Shown one piece after another: positions 43,332 to 58,132 of a stretch of DNA of 64,000 nt. The DNA is from Stromatinia cepivora. Taxonomy: Eukaryota; Ascomycota; Leotiomycetes; Helotiales; Sclerotiniaceae. Position numbers and translations under genes: made by a program. The stretch lies in NCBI GenBank assembly GCA_014898415.1, contig RCTD01000009.1, positions 310,001-374,000 of the forward strand, read 5' to 3'. Under the pieces are notes generated by a model. That model saw only the letters and a program-made list of their open reading frames with translations. It had not been told where the DNA came from and ran no database searches. Each line of letters opens with the position of its first letter. The stretch's first letter is position 1.

Positions 43332-46300
43332 TCAAGCAGCCTCCGCCATGATCTGTTCACCCTCATCCAAAATCTCGGTAATCTTGCTCAGATTTTGAAT
43401 CATGCTGCGGCCCTGTCCTACCAATAACAATTTCTCCGCATTAGCTGGCAGACCCAAATAAATAGGCGGTTCACGCTCTGGTAACTTCTTAACCCAGTCT
43501 GTGAAATCCCTCATAGTGGTTCCGCTTGGCACGACCAAGTTTCCAGTTTCGGATTCATCACCTGCAACACCTTCGACCAATTTATGGCCGATATCATAGG
43601 CGGCTGGAGTCATGAAGGAGTGAACGAGTTGTGTAAGACGAGCGAAATCTCCTTCATCATCAATTTTACCACCGTATGTCTCTACAATCAGTGTCCGAAG
43701 CATATCCCAAGGGAGATTTTGTGGAGCCACGTTCGATCGTCCCGCAGCGACTGTTTCCACCCATGTGTCGATGATGTACGCAGAGCATTCATACTACGAT
43801 TGGTTAGTATATTTTCCAAAGATGGAGAAATGGTAATACTTACATCACTGTCATTGAATTCCCAGAAACCTTTCCATCCAAGGCTAGGAGCGTATCGCAA
43901 ACGTTCTTGTACAACAGCGTGTAAGAATGATAAGAGAAGATACAATCTTATTCTCTCCACGGGAGTTTTGGTACCTCTGGTAGAGAGCGATGCCATGGAG
44001 TCCTTCATGTTGGCTCTTACACCAGCTGGTTGTTCGTACATCAACACTCTGGATGCTCGCAACAAGTTGACAGGGATTTTAGGGCTTGATTCCATTGACA
44101 AAAACAACCTAAAGTTCGCATGAGGCTTAAGCGAATCCATGCGTTTTTCTAGACTCTGTAGCCAGGTCGGTGCCAAATGAACGTTCTTGACGAGGACCCA
44201 GGATCCATTGGCAGCTGCATTACTAATAGCCTTATCAGCAGTGGCCAGTCCTTCATTCGAACCCATAGCAATATTGGTGCACGCGGCTCGTGATCGTTCC
44301 ACGAGGTTTTCGACTTTGTAACTTGCATCGAAACCAGGACTCGAGCAGAGTGCAACAGGGCGGCTTGCAGATACTTGCTCGACAATTTGCTTTAGATCCT
44401 CAGTGACGTCAAGAAGACCTGAACCAAATACAGCAGTGACGAATCGTTCAGCAGCGGGAACAAATCGATCCAGACGGAAAAGTTTGATAAGTAACAAAGA
44501 AATAAGCTCTTGGTCTCTCTTTTCAACATTGTCATCCCAGACTTGAGGAACGAAGTTCTCTGCCAATTCTTCGGATAAGAAACGATCCCAAGATTCAGAA
44601 GAAACGTCCTCAAGTTTGCCCTTGAAAGCGGGAAGTTTGATTGCGTGGCCCATGACTTCATCCTTCTTATCACCATCCGTAGATACATCGGTACCCACCA
44701 CAGATTCATCCAGAATAACATCAATAAGACTCTTATCCATCTTGTACGGAGCTGCTTGGGCGAGAAGCATTGCTAAGGTTATCTTGTCTTTCTGTAGCAA
44801 ACCGAGTGATGTACGTTGGTAGGCGGTGACAAACAAGTCTTCGACAATTATATCGCGACGTCTATCGTGGTTTGTCTCTGACTCCAGTCGCTTATTACCC
44901 TTCAGGACAGAGTGGAAGATGTCGAGGAAGTACTGTAGAGAGAATTGATAGAAGTGATTGAGGTAGTGTAATTGTTCAAGAACGGCGAAAATGGCACTGC
45001 AAGAGCGTGCGATGATATTGTACTGAAGTGTGATCTCATCGACCTCAGCCATTACACCTTCAGTGTTACCCATCTTCACCGAGATCTCCGCCGCTTCCTT
45101 CTTCAAAGTTTCGAGAGTTTCAATGACGTTATCATCATCGAGAATGTTGCCACGTGATTCGTTCAACGCTTGCAACAAGCGTTTCTCGAGCTGTCTGAGA
45201 TGGACTTTGAATTCGCCTTGTAATTTGATGAGATTTGAGCGCCTCTCATCCACATCAGGTCGCTCAGATTTGAGGACGTCATTCAGTGACTGTGTTTGCA
45301 AACTGCTTTGTGTGACTGTGAAATTGACAAATGTTGTTCGACTGCAAATATCTGGTGCGAATGTTGCGGATGGATCTCTAGTGGAAAGGTAGATCTTGAA
45401 TGCGGGCGAAAAGTCGATTTCTTGCTTACCAAGCTGGATGAGAACACGTCCACCAGTCTTTTGATACTCTTTGTTAAGAACGTGGTTAAGGATTGGATCT
45501 AGGTATTCGGCATCTTGGATGAGAATAGGGTTTCCGAAACGAAGAGAACTTTCTAACTGCTTGGTAAACGAGTCATCCAAGAAACTTGTGACGGTAAGCT
45601 TTCTGTCCTTGCTCTGCTTTTGTAAGAATTCTGTGGCACGTCCAGAAGGATCAATAATCAGTGGATATCTATTGAATCGTTTCAATATGATTGCATTTTC
45701 GGTGCAAAGGTCGTCCACTGGCAGAGTGTCTTGTTGCCATCCTAGTCGCTCATCGGCACTTGAGAGATATTCAGTGACTGGATTATGTTGTTTGTAACTG
45801 ACCCCTGACAAATGGAGTTGATGTAACCAGTCTTCCATCATGTTCTTTCGGTATTGCTGGTCATAAAGACCACTGTATGCAAGGAAAGCGGCCGCAACAA
45901 GGACATCACCCACAAGGGTACTAATTTGCGTCTCGAATGACTTGCTACCCTCTTCCCAGCGTGTTCGTTCAGATGAAAGACTGTCAAGTAGTCGAACACT
46001 ACGATCAACCTTGAATTGAACCTTTGACATCTCAGACTTGATAGCTTGTGTTTCACTGATAAGAGCTGCATATTCTGTCTTGTAAGTTGCAATACTCTGT
46101 TCCAATGTGTTTATAGTGTTCTCAATGGCTTGGGCCTCGGCCTTGGTTTGTAGAGCTTGCTCCTCGAGCAGTCCAACTTCCTCTCTTAGTGGTCCTACAC
46201 GATCGAGAATCTCAGAATAGTTGACTTGAGCCTGAACCCATTGAACAAGCGGCCCGCAAGCTTTACTGGCACGATTGACCTTTTCGTAAGTAAAGTCATC

Positions 46301-49300
46301 GTTCGAAAGAAATTCGTTGCGCATCTTTATACGAAGATTCTTCGTCATCTGCCTCTCGTTATCATAATTGACAATGCTGGCAATAAAGTCATCTTTTCTG
46401 ATAATACCCTGCACTGTCTTCCAACTCTCGATCTTGTGACCGAGAAGAGTACAGACAGAGTCTAGAGCAAGTTTGACACCCTGAGGTGGGTTTCCCATAG
46501 AACGGACCTCAGTCAAATGTTGTCGTTTAATGTTGCTGACACTCTTTTGAGCTTCAATAACAGCAGGTTCGGCATTGGCCAAATCGCTTAGTACAACCTC
46601 GCGACGTTCGGCGACTTCTTTTTCCTGTATTTCAAGAGCGGCTTGAATTTCGAGTGAAGTTGTTTTACGTTGCTCGGCCTCTCTTTGATCTGCTACCATG
46701 CGCTGTAGCTTTTCGTTGGCTTCTGCATCTTTACGCTCCAATTGACCTTTCTTATCTGCCAAGCTGACCCTAAGATCACGCACTTTGTCGACAGTATCTC
46801 TGAGCTTTTCCAAACCAACGTTTAAATGTCTTTGCTGCTCCTCGAGGTCATCACGCTTCTCCGTGTAGAGTTTGACGTATTGGGCTACGAAATCCAAGAA
46901 GTGTCTAGGTGTGAGGAACGTTACCTTGCCTTGCTGCCTTAACAATTTGACGTTGAAACGTTGTAGTGAGTAATGGATGTATACCATTGAATTGATTATC
47001 GTCTCTCTATGGTTTGCTGGCAGGCTAAGATCTCGATATGCCACGGGAATGCTGTCTGGAGCGGTAAAGTTTGGTCGATCGAGGTCAACGGATTGAGTTA
47101 ATTCTGTACCAACTTGGAACAATGCTTGATCAGACCAATCTCCAAACCAATTCAGTACACAACGGTTGAAGAGGGCAGGACTGGTTGCAGCCTTGGAAGA
47201 TAAGCCATCTTCAGGAGGGTTCATGGTGAAAACAACATGCAGATTCTTCACAATTTGTCCAGTGAACCATTTGTAGAGTTCTTCCTGTGAATCGAGTAGA
47301 AGTCCTTGACGCTGAGCACCTTCTTTACAGGCCGTCATCAATGATGCAAATTCATCACCTTCGAATAGACCGGGGACTTCAGCATTTGCCAATAGAGTGT
47401 TCATTCTCTCCAAGAAACCGGAGTCCAGAACGTTTGATTCGTCCATAATGAAACATATTTTCTCTCCCTTGCAGCCACATCGACGTAGGACATCACGCAG
47501 ATCGTCATCAAAGTCTTCGGCGGAATATTTACCATGAACCTTGATTTGAAAGACTCTGAGACCATTCATCCAGGCAACAAATCGAGATAGTGTTGTTTTA
47601 CCACTTCCACTGACTCCAATAAGAATCAAATGACCTTGTGGTTGTCTGAATACACGATCAATACGAAGCACGTGCTCCAGAACATCGTTGAACAGAATAA
47701 GTGGGACATCAACCTCTTCTTCACAGAAAGTCTTCAAACGAGCCTTGACGAAATCTCTCAATTGCTCTCTGTCGACTGGAACATAATTCTTCGAGAGCCA
47801 GTTGGAGAATAGAATTGGTCCACCAAGAGCTTTGTCTTCATCGATAGTAGGAAAGAAATCAGTTGCAATACGATGCACAGCATCATCGGTCCATTTACGC
47901 TCATCTTCAGCTACGAGACGATCTTGAAATAATCTCAGAGCTTCATGAGCCCAAATCCTGACCAAACCTTCAATGCTGAGTGTCTCAAGTGGTCGAATGG
48001 CTTCATATATACCGCGAACCCATCGGGTAAGCTCACGAGGACTGTACACGTAATGGGGTTGAATTTTAGGTGTGAAGCGTTGCTGTGATTCAGTGTAAAA
48101 CCTGACCATAGCTTTCGTCAATGCTTCGGAGTAGCCTCTCAAGGCCGGTATAATCTTGAGAACAGCGCTATTGAAAGTGCCGTAAATCTGTTGCAGAGAC
48201 AGTTCTCCTGGATAATCAACCATGATGAGCGGTGCGTGTCGCAAGAAACGGTCTCCCATGGGTGTTCGACCAGCATCTGTTGGAGGATTACAAGCACCCA
48301 CAAATTGAATGCGGTCAAGTGTAACCCAGGTCTTATCGGATGTTCGCCAGAATCCGTTTTGCTCCACTAGCTGACGCAAGAAAGAAATGGCTCTCTGCGT
48401 ACCATACTTGTCTGGGGCGGGCAAGTTGATTTCGTCACAGAATAGCACAAGCCAGCGACCAATTTGAGTGGGAGAGAGCATGACCCCGTTTACTGTTTTC
48501 TTGTACTCACAATATTGCTCAAATGTCTTGATTAACAAATCTGGCGTGGTCGCACTAGAGAAATTCAGTCCAACGACCTCCATGTTAGGAAGTTTGCGTA
48601 GAGCACTGAAGAGGGTCATCGTTTTTCCGGAACCAGGAGGACCACACAAAAGCAAGGGCTTATGTTCTGCTAGCCAAGAGTATAAGACATCTTCATGACG
48701 CACAGTGTCGAGCGTAGGAATAACCACATCAGTTTGCGTTATGGAGTGCGTATTAACTTCGATACTAGGTACTTGATTCTGCCATGAAGACCATTCGGCT
48801 TGGGGTAGGGTCACATCAAAATCGATTAGAGAAGAGTTATCGCCTAATATGGGGTTCCCAAATGTGGCCAGCCCAGCTAGACAATCTCCAAAGCTCTTAC
48901 GATCTCCCAATGGACAATCACCAGTCAACGACCAAACGAGGGCGAGAAGGAGCTTTTTGGCGATAAAGGATTCGACTTGATCTGGATCGAGTGGGAAGTC
49001 GACATGTTGGGTGTTGTACTCGATGATGTCCCGCACGGCCTTGTTTAAAAGCGAGAAAAGTGTATTTAGGACACGAGATATAGTGTAGTCCATAATGTGG
49101 TTGAATCCTTCGGCACGTTCTAAGGCGTTGACAATAAAATCTTCCGTAGTAAGGAATGTTTGAAGAAGATCCGCCACATGAGATTGAATTTCCAGCGCTT
49201 GAGCAGCACTCTGTCCTGTTGCGACGGCATCTTCGTCTAGATCCTCAAACGCATCCGACCTCAGTTTTTCTAAGTAATTCGAAACCATCATGTTGGGAGT

Positions 49301-52300
49301 AACAGTATCTTCACTGAACCAGACCATACCACAACGACTCACAGTTGCCAGCGTAGCGTACTTCAAAGTTTCAACTTCGAACATAATCCTGACGTTTCCG
49401 GGAAGATTAAGACGTTCACCATTAGGTAAGGTGAGGAGTTTGTTGTCATCCAGAACACTGTTCAGGTTCTCAACCCATTCAGGATCTACATCACCATCAA
49501 AAACAATCCAGTGTCTCTTTGACTCTTCACCACGTAAATTATCCACAATCTTTCGAAGAATGCTTGTGAATAGACCATCGGTCCATTCACGAGTGGTTGA
49601 GTCGAGATTACCGTAGAGTGCTTCTTTCGACATGACTTTCGAGTCTATGATATGGCACACACCTTCAACTCCCTCAACTTGGTGTAAGGCTTGTAAGAGG
49701 ACCTTCCAAGCTACCGACTTTCCAGAACCAGAATTTCCGACCATCATAACACCATGATGAATACCTTGGATTTGGTAGAGCTGAAGAATTTTAGTCATCC
49801 AGGTATCATTGACTACCAAATGCTTTTCTTTCGCGAGGCTCTTGATAGCATTCTGAAGGTCGTCTAAGCTAGCGGGAACATAATCAACGCCCGGGAATGA
49901 CTCTGCTTCGATGGCTCTCATGATATCCACGTCGCTCTTGATCAATTTAGGTGCAATTGTCTCGCGGAGACTCTGGACAATAATCTGTGGTTCTACTTCC
50001 TCTTCGGGCCCAAGGTTACCATCAGAATTGGTTAGACGAGCACGTTTGAGACCACCAGAGCTGACAAGCACACTCTTCAAGGCACGCAACCCAAAGTCGT
50101 AGTGAGCTTGTTTGGAGAGTCGAGCAGCACAGCTATCAAAAAATGGTACTGTCTGCTTGGAAAGCTGTTTAGCTTGATTGAATCCTTGTGAGTACAACAT
50201 GACTTCGGCGATAAGCTCTTTGTCAGGCTTAGACATGGCAACACTTCGGAATAATTTCTTCAAATTATCTGGCAAATTTGATCGACCAGCATAACCTGGA
50301 TTCATCGTGATGAAAAGTCCGGTATTAGCATTCACATGTAATTGTCTACCAACTAGTTCAATTTGAGACTTCTCATCCTCCGCCCCTTGCTTCAACCCGA
50401 GTTGGATGTTCTGGACTTGTTGGGACACCGCGGATAAGATACGTTCTTCAAGCCGATTGAACTCATCAAAACAACCCCAAGCACCAACTTGACAAAGACC
50501 AAGGAAAATGCGACCCATGGCCTGGAAGTCGAAAGTGTCATCGCAACAGAATACCAGGGTAAAACGACCTAGCTGAACACCTAGAGCTTTTACGGACTCC
50601 GTCTTTCCTGTACCTGCTGGACCGTAAGGGGAGCCACCGAGGCGTTGACAAAGAGCTTGCGTGAGTGTCAAGAAACATCGATCCGTCAGTGGTGTCCTGA
50701 CAAGACGCTCTGCCACACCAAGGTATTCAAAGCCATAATTGAGCTTCGCGTTGGCCATTTTGATGTAAAGACGTTGCAGGAAGTCGCCCTCCGGCTTGTA
50801 GACATACCTCATTTGCAGAAGCCACATGTAATGATTAGGTGTGCTTGCATTGAGGTTACGAAGCTTTTCAATGACATCTCGTTGGTGGACACATTCAGTG
50901 ATGAGGTGCTCGCATCGTTTTCTCTGAATGGGATCGAGATCACCTAAAACAGTGGATGCAAGGAGCCGAAGTACTTTAACCTCCTGGTCGAATAACTTTT
51001 GCAAGTCGGCACCCTCATTTTCAAGAGCCTTCTCTACACATGACGTCCAAACAGCTTGCGTACCCAATACAACTATTTGACTCGGGAATGCTGAAATATA
51101 TTGGTTCAAAGCTTCTTGGTCTACATCATCAGCAGTGAAGATTGCCTCGTACTGCTCAACAGCCTCTGCAAGCAACTCCGCGAGAGTTGACTTCATGCTA
51201 TTTTCAAGAAGTGTTAACCAATCATTGATTTTTGGAGTCTTGATCAAAGAGATCTCCTTCTTGAGTCGAACTTCTTCACCCTCTTTTGAAGTGAATCCTG
51301 AAATAACATGTTCTTCATCCATAATCAAACCAGACAAGCCAGCAAACATTTTCTTGAAGTGTTTAGCGATGCGCAATGTATCGTTGCTATTACCGATAAT
51401 TTCAAGGAGGTCCTCATCACCGACGAAGTAAAATCTCGGAAATGAGACACGCTCTCTCTCAAGGTACTCACCAAGAGCTTTTTGGATCTTGTTCAAAAGC
51501 TCCGCGAGACGTTCTAATGATTTTTGAACACCGGATATGTTGAGTACGTCCAATACAAAAGGCTGTTTGTAGACCTTTTTCATCACTGCGAAGAATTCGG
51601 AGTTGATGTTTTGAAATCTTGAAGACTCAATTGGTAGGAGATGCTTGATATCTGCATTTCCAGTGAAAACACCTTCTAGGTAGACCCATTGGCGCTGAAC
51701 GTCGATCCATACGTCAAAAAGTACGTGCACACGGTTAAGCTTATCTTCCCATGATGCAGCTTCCTCTTCGAACTCCTTGTAATATGGGGAGTGTCTCATC
51801 GCCTGTAAAGAGTTCAGATTTTCACTACATTTTGCGAACAAATCGTCCCAGCCACGAATGAGGCGGCATTTGTTCTGATAATTTACAAGATCTAGCGAGT
51901 AATTAGACCAATCTTCGCGAACCTGCTTCAAAAACTCTTCCAAAGCCATTTCACCTTGGGCCTGTGCGATGATATCCCGGATAATCTTCTCGGTGGAGAC
52001 AAGATTCAGATCCCAAACTTCTCCTAAAGTCATAGATATTGGCGAATAGCGCTTTCCAGGCTTCAAATTCTTGAAGATCTTATTCCAATGACGGTCTCTG
52101 ACAGCCTCAGATTTCAAATCTGTAACCACAGGATTAACTTTCAAAAATCGTCTAAGAACGTTTTGGATATGCTCAAATGCAGCATATTGTCTCATTCGGC
52201 TAGGCATTTCTTTGGTCATCTTGATGAGACCATCAATCGCAGATCGTAGTTTTCGTGGCTGAACGCTTGTCCACAGCATGTCGCGGAGGTCGTTAAGGCT

Positions 52301-55300
52301 TTTCCATATCGTAGACAAAGCAGCCCACACAGACTTGAAGTCTTGGACTTCTTCAAGAATAGCCACAAGTGCTGTATCTGCAGTTGCTGGAAGATCTAAA
52401 GCCTCTTTTGCACGAGCAACCATTTCTGACTCCTCGTGCAACTTCGTGATACGACTTTCGAACGAAGTAAGAGTGGCAGACGCCACATCGGGAGCAATGG
52501 TACCAGAAACAGGCTTTTCTTCGTTCCACTGGCCGGTGATCTCTGCGATCTTTTCGCCTACTACCCTGTCCTCTGCAGTTATCTTGGCACGTAACGCATC
52601 AGTCTGGTCCTCCACAATTTTAGCTTTCCGAGCTAAGATTTCATTGAGAGCAGTCCATTCAGAGTCAATTTGCTCAACTCCCAACCAGTCTGTGGGAAAT
52701 TGATATCTTTGTCGAACAAGCGTCGTTTGTCCTTGTCTGAAAGTTTCGACTTCTGGACCCCATGCTTTTACCCTTCGCTTGCAAGTCTGCACGATGGTGA
52801 TGAATTGCACAGCCTGTGCTGTAGATGATGCTTCTAAGGACTGCACTTCGAGATCACGTCTTGCCTTCTCAATCTCAGCATAGACTTCACGAACACGATT
52901 TCCAAGACGACTCCCAAATTTGATCAAGATTTCGTGTTGCCACTGGTCATACTTGGCATTGACCTTTGTTTGGACTTGATCGTAGTCGATAGTAAGGTGT
53001 CCGAATGATCGACTCACTTCAGTTGTGTCGAAAGTAGAGCGAGTCTTTCTAATCTCTTGCAAAAGCTGGAGCCACTTTGATAACTGTTCGCCTAAAGTTT
53101 CATACACGAGATCAGATTGAAGATCCCATAGTGATTGAAATTGTAGCCATTTGTCAACGTAGAGGCTAATCTCGTGCAGTTTTGCTTCAACGCATTTGTA
53201 CGCTCTTAGAAGTTCATCCGCACAATCTCGCGGAAGCTCAGTGAACAACTCTTCCGGATCCTTAGTCGTTCCTAGGGTCATGACATATCGGGAGGCTTTG
53301 ACCTTGCGAAGATGGCATACAACTCCAAGCCAATCATGTAATTGAGAAAACCAGCTGGCTCTGGCATATTCTAAAGGCGGGTCCAAATAGATGACTTGGT
53401 TGCGCATGGAGATTTCATGAACAAGACGTTTCATGGATGGTTTGTTCTCAGGCGGAGACTCGGTCAAAATACTGAAGTGTTTTCTACGACTATCATCATT
53501 GACACCATCGGATCGTCCATCTTCGAAAGTATCAATCCACACTTCAATTGATTGTTGTAAACGCCTCAAAAGCGTAACCTTGATACGCTCGTTCATCTCT
53601 TTGACCCAATAAGGCAAGTTGACGTAGTTCTCGAGGTTCAGTTGATCAACTGCCATCTGTATCGTCTCCAAACGAGCCTGGAATGCACCTACTTCATAAG
53701 GACACTTATCTAACTCTGCCAAGGTCTTTTGTATTGTGGCATTTATGGAAGCGAGGGTTTCAGCCTTGCTTTGTAATAAAGCGACTGAAGCAGCAATTTC
53801 GCGGACGAATTGCACATGCTTGCTCTCGGTCCTATTGGCAATGGCAGGTTCAATTGAGCCTTTAGTGTACGTAGGTTTGATATGAATGTCGTACGAGTGC
53901 ACGAATGATTCCCACTTCAAAGTAACTCCACGAGCAATCAAGGCCTGAACCTCGTTCTGATAACCGCTTAGAAGTATTTGAACATCGGCCATTTCGGCTA
54001 TTTGACGACTGGTTTGTGTGAACGTCCGAACGGTTTCCATGAGACTGACCGCGTAGGGGTATACACGCTTTGCGTCTTTTGATATGTTGTTGATCTGATG
54101 AGGAACGGGGTAGTTCAACCACTGTAAGTTTCGTGTTTCCTTAAATAGCGCAATGACCTGATGGTCAAAATTGACAGCTAGTTCCAATGCATTGTTTGCT
54201 GCGCGGATCTTATTTATGTTGAAAAGCCTTCCAGAAATGGTAACATGCTTCCGCTGCACATCATGAAGCCATGCCTCAAAGATTGGTCGAGTGTCCAACT
54301 TGTTGCGGAAAAGATTACTATCACTGAGAAGCTTTTGTCCCTCGGCATGAAGTGCCCATTCGGTTCCAAGTACGTCTTCAACTTTCTTCATATATCCATT
54401 AAGTTGTTTCTCGATTTGACGAGCCCAAATGATCGCCCCTGAAACCGGTGGCAAATCTCTAAGCTGTGCCATCGCGTGAGCTTCTGAATGGCCGTATTGC
54501 TGCTTGAATCGCTCGTGTAAGGACGAGATATCATGTTTGACATTGTCAATAAGCTGTGTTTGATATTCTGTAATGGCTCCACGAATCTTTGGTCGGACAA
54601 ATAGAGCATTGAATTTAGAAAATACTCGAAACATTTCACTTGCTGTCTTGGCAGTGGCTAATCGATCCCGCAATCGGGCAATAATTGAGTTCTCGACGCG
54701 CGATGTTCGCTCGTTGTAGGTACTCTCGGCTTGGATCCACAGCTGCGTTCCTTCGGGAGAAACGTCAAGCATATCTACATTGTTCAATGCAGCCCAGGCC
54801 TGCTTGATTTCCTCAACAGCGTCAACGTCGCCCATCTCCTCGACCAAAACAACTCCATTGGCTCCACCGTCTGGTGAGTCCTCACCAGCCTTTGGTGCCA
54901 AAACGTTGACTATTGTTCGCTGCAGTTGCTCATGGTTGTCTCTAAAGGTGCTCACATATTTTAGACGTGCTTGAAGCTCCGCATGCTTTCCAATGATTTT
55001 GATGGGCATGAATTTCTCGTTTCTTCGACGTGTCACTTCTCGAGCAACATTAGTAAACTCCTTTAGATTATCATCCCAAATGGCCCAGATAGAATCAGCG
55101 ACGGACATCAACTTTCTGAAATCTCGATACTCCAAATGCATCAATGAACGGCCATGAAGTAGAGAGTGGAGGCGAGTGTCAAGATCTGCAGAAATTGCTT
55201 CCACTAGTGGCAAGGCACGTCGAACTGGGTATGGACAAATACGCAATTTTTTGTTCAAGTGTCCAAAAATGAGACCCAATGCATCTCCAACCTTCTGCAA

Positions 55301-56470
55301 TGAGGTTGCCGAAAGTAATTCATCAAGAGGGAAATCTCGCATGAGTTGGTTGTACTTCTGTACCTTGTCGGTCGACTCTTTCAGTCCAGTATCGGATGTA
55401 AAACTGAGAGTTGCCTGAAAACGTTTGGCATGTCTTAAGATCTCAAGTGTAAGCAATACTCCATCGCTGGATAGTTGTTCACCGATATGCTCAAGTGTCG
55501 ACTCCATAGCGAGCCAAAACTGAATTTCCTGTGATGCAGTACCGCTCGTAGGATCTCGCGACATCTTTGTAATAGCTTGTATCGACTTGATCCATCCGTT
55601 TACCAAAGATTGCAGGTTGTTGAGGAAAGTACTGTCTTGCATCAGTCTTTCCGGAATGGCCTCTACTGTTGCCTTGGCATTACGAGCAGCCGCTTCATCG
55701 AGTGCATGCTGCACCATAGGGTGAAGTGGAAGTGTCAAGTCTGGAATATCAACGTTCTCCTGGAGATGTCGCAAAGCTAACTCCAGCTCTGCTAACTTCT
55801 TTTTGGTAGCGGAAACTCCAGTTTTAGCCTCGAGTTCTGGTCTACCTCGACCCCCACTCCCCGCCTGTTGTGTCTTTGTATATGCATCGAAATATGGCGC
55901 CAGCGCTAGATGCACAAATGAATGCAAAATAGTAGCTCCCGCCAGGCCATTCGTGGTATCGTTCGGTGATGCTGCGCCAGGTAAATTAATAAGTTGTATT
56001 TGAGAAGAAATGGGTATCGAAGAGTCTATAGGCTGAGGCCCCTTCATAAAAGCTACTGAGGCGGTTGTTGAAGGAGAGGAGGATATATCGGAAGCTAAGC
56101 TATAGTTGTACAAAATCGAGCCTGCACTCATGTTAACTAACATTCAAAGTATCAAAGGGCCAGCGTGCTTACTTGAGTCATTTGGGGATTCCCCTTCCCT
56201 CTGTGAAACTACATCCTTCTGTACATATATTACTGCTATTTGAGACTCTGAGGCAAATCTGGTGCATCGCTGAGCCGTATCAGAGTATCTGGCTTCGGAA
56301 AGGAGACTGCCCGTATGCTCAAGCTCATGTCTGGTTGCTCCTAAAGTGATTTGAAGGACGGACGCAAGAAACTCAACAATTATCTTGGGTTCTATCGACG
56401 AAAATGCGCTCGTTCCGACTCCGTTTGCTCCATTTCCGGAGGAACTTGCGGAGGAATCGAGCAAGCTCAT
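43332..56470 (-). CDS. nudA: Cytoplasmic dynein 1 heavy chain
   Basis: Minus-end-directed microtubule motor for nuclear migration, spindle positioning and endosome transport. Exons 56173-56470, 43844-56121 and 43332-43793; introns of 51 and 50 nt join in frame, giving 4345 aa, the usual length. The tail occupies about 1-1400, the linker to about 1850. Four P-loops follow: AAA1 [16 protein letters not shown] (about 1930) with Walker [20 protein letters not shown]2 [13 protein letters not shown] (about 2230); AAA3 [18 protein letters not shown] (about 2590) with [17 protein letters not shown]4 [19 protein letters not shown] (about 2940) with [15 protein letters not shown]. The coiled-coil stalk and microtubule-binding tip lie at about 3200-3530, then AAA5, AAA6 and the C-terminal domain ([20 protein letters not shown]). 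No frameshift or stop occurs in over 13 kb. Upstream minus-strand start at 56470 ([14 protein letters not shown]) is the first ATG. Confidence 0.98.
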
Positions 56471-57453
56471 GGCTGGTAAGGTGGTGATTTATTAGGTTGT
56501 ATTCATCACGATTTGTTTTATTTTCTTATGTTATAAAAAGATCGCAGTAAAGTGGCAGATTTATGGTAGGTTTGTACGGAGGTGAATTTGTTGACCCCTG
56601 TGGTAGGAAGGTGGGTGGTAGGACCAAAATGTTAATGCTGTATTTGATTACATTGATTTTGGTGTTGTCGCGACCGCGATCTACCCCTGTCACTCTGATC
56701 GTCCCGTTCGCTAGGCTTAGCGTCATGCACTCGTTCCTCTTTCTCTCCTTTACTTTTTACTCTCGTTTCTAGAACAAGCATTTCACTATTCACTACCTAC
56801 CGATACAGATACTAATAAAGGGTGTCCAACTCCGCTACTCTCTTATCCTCAGAATGGATTATATAAATATCTTGCTAGGATTCTGGAATGGGGATGACAT
56901 GATATGAATTCTATTACGATCTTCCTATCACATTTCCATCATACACACCCTGAAGGTTTGGTGCCATATGGTGTAGGTGTGGTGACCCTACTCCGTATAC
57001 GCTCAAACTATCAACCTTTCAATGAATCCTAATAGTTTGAATACCGTTCGAACAATCTTTACTTTAGGGTAGTGGTATGCTCACTCTCTGACACTTTTCA
57101 CGCCAAATAGCATTGAATGCGGGGAATGTAAAACAAGCGGCCTGCAGGTTGCCAGGGTATAACAATGAATCTGGCTGACCTGATTTGCATTACATACGGC
57201 TCTTTGCAGCGTTGTAAAATAATAACCAGGGCGCATATTGACAGTATGGATACTATGTACAAATTAGACGTAATGCGTAATGCGAGAACCTGCGGACGCC
57301 AAGCATGCTGATTGATATACACTGGACTATTACACAGTCCACCTTGAGGTTTCGACATTATCCAATTGCCGTTCGTGAAATTCGGTAAAAAGGCTGGGTC
57401 ATGATGAAGAGCGGAGGGGTTCAGAATACATGTATATTAAAACAACAGCCAGA
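56471..57453. other. Dynein promoter and TOM20 3' region
   Basis: About 980 bp; both flanking genes are on the minus strand. An 86-codon frame at 57098-57358 (-) shows no motif and is treated as chance. No distinct element. Confidence 0.5.
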
Positions 57454-58132
57454 TTAATCGAGGCCAACATTGGGTATACCACTATCAGAAGGGCTGCTAC
57501 CAAATGGTCCAACATCTAAAGCTGCATCGGCTGCAATCATTTCTGCAAGAATATCAAGGACAGGCTAGAAGTTTTGTCAGTCTTTTTGTCAATGAAACAG
57601 GATCCGAGGAGCTACCTTTGGCACCGTCTTGTCATAAATAGATATCAAATCATTTGGTTGAGGGTAAACTTTAAGTGCCTTGTAAAAACAGAGTGCTGCT
57701 TCTATGGGGTCGCCACCTATACTCGAGTATTAGATTCTGGATTTAGTTTTCTTCAAAGGTAACTCACCATTTGAGCTTAAATCTTCACCTCTGGCAACTT
57801 CTGACATGAAATATGCCTCTTTCTCCTCTACGTCTACCGGGAATCCATCCTCCTTGGCTTCTAGAACTACTGCCTTGACAACTTCTTTTTGTCTCTCATT
57901 GTGAGCTTCCGCTTCCTCCTTCGCAGCTTTTGCTTGTCGTTTCGATTCTTTCTTCAATTGTTTGCGAAAGTTTGGATCGGTGCGTCTCTTATGATCGAAA
58001 TAAATTGCGTAGGCTATAATAAAGTTCGTTAGCAGACTTCGAAATTCCAATCAAGAATGGAAATCACGTACCGACCAATCCTGTAGCAACTGTGCCAACA
58101 CTGGCAGCGACAATTGTGGAAGTTTGAACCAT
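57454..58132 (-). CDS. TOM20: Mitochondrial import receptor subunit TOM20
   Basis: Outer-membrane receptor that binds mitochondrial presequences and hands them to the TOM channel. Exons 58072-58132, 57768-58013, 57616-57716 and 57454-57564, introns 58, 51 and 51 nt, all in frame; product 172 aa. A short N-terminal anchor ([20 protein letters not shown]) is followed by the basic stop-transfer [20 protein letters not shown], a charged linker ([15 protein letters not shown]), then the receptor domain with a single TPR-like helix pair: [36 protein letters not shown] and [18 protein letters not shown]. The tail ([13 protein letters not shown]) is acidic and Gly/Pro-rich, as in fungal Tom20. Divergent from EXO84. 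Confidence 0.93.

Noticed and set aside
43584..44123. 179-codon plus-strand frame inside the dynein gene
   Set aside because: Antisense to conserved dynein C-terminal coding sequence; no motif of its own.
53862..54122. Short minus-strand frames inside dynein in alternative frames
   Set aside because: They overlap the intact dynein frame, which has clear family motifs throughout.
57098..57358. 86-codon minus-strand frame with a hydrophobic middle
   Set aside because: No conserved motif, in an intergenic region between two well-formed genes; treated as chance.
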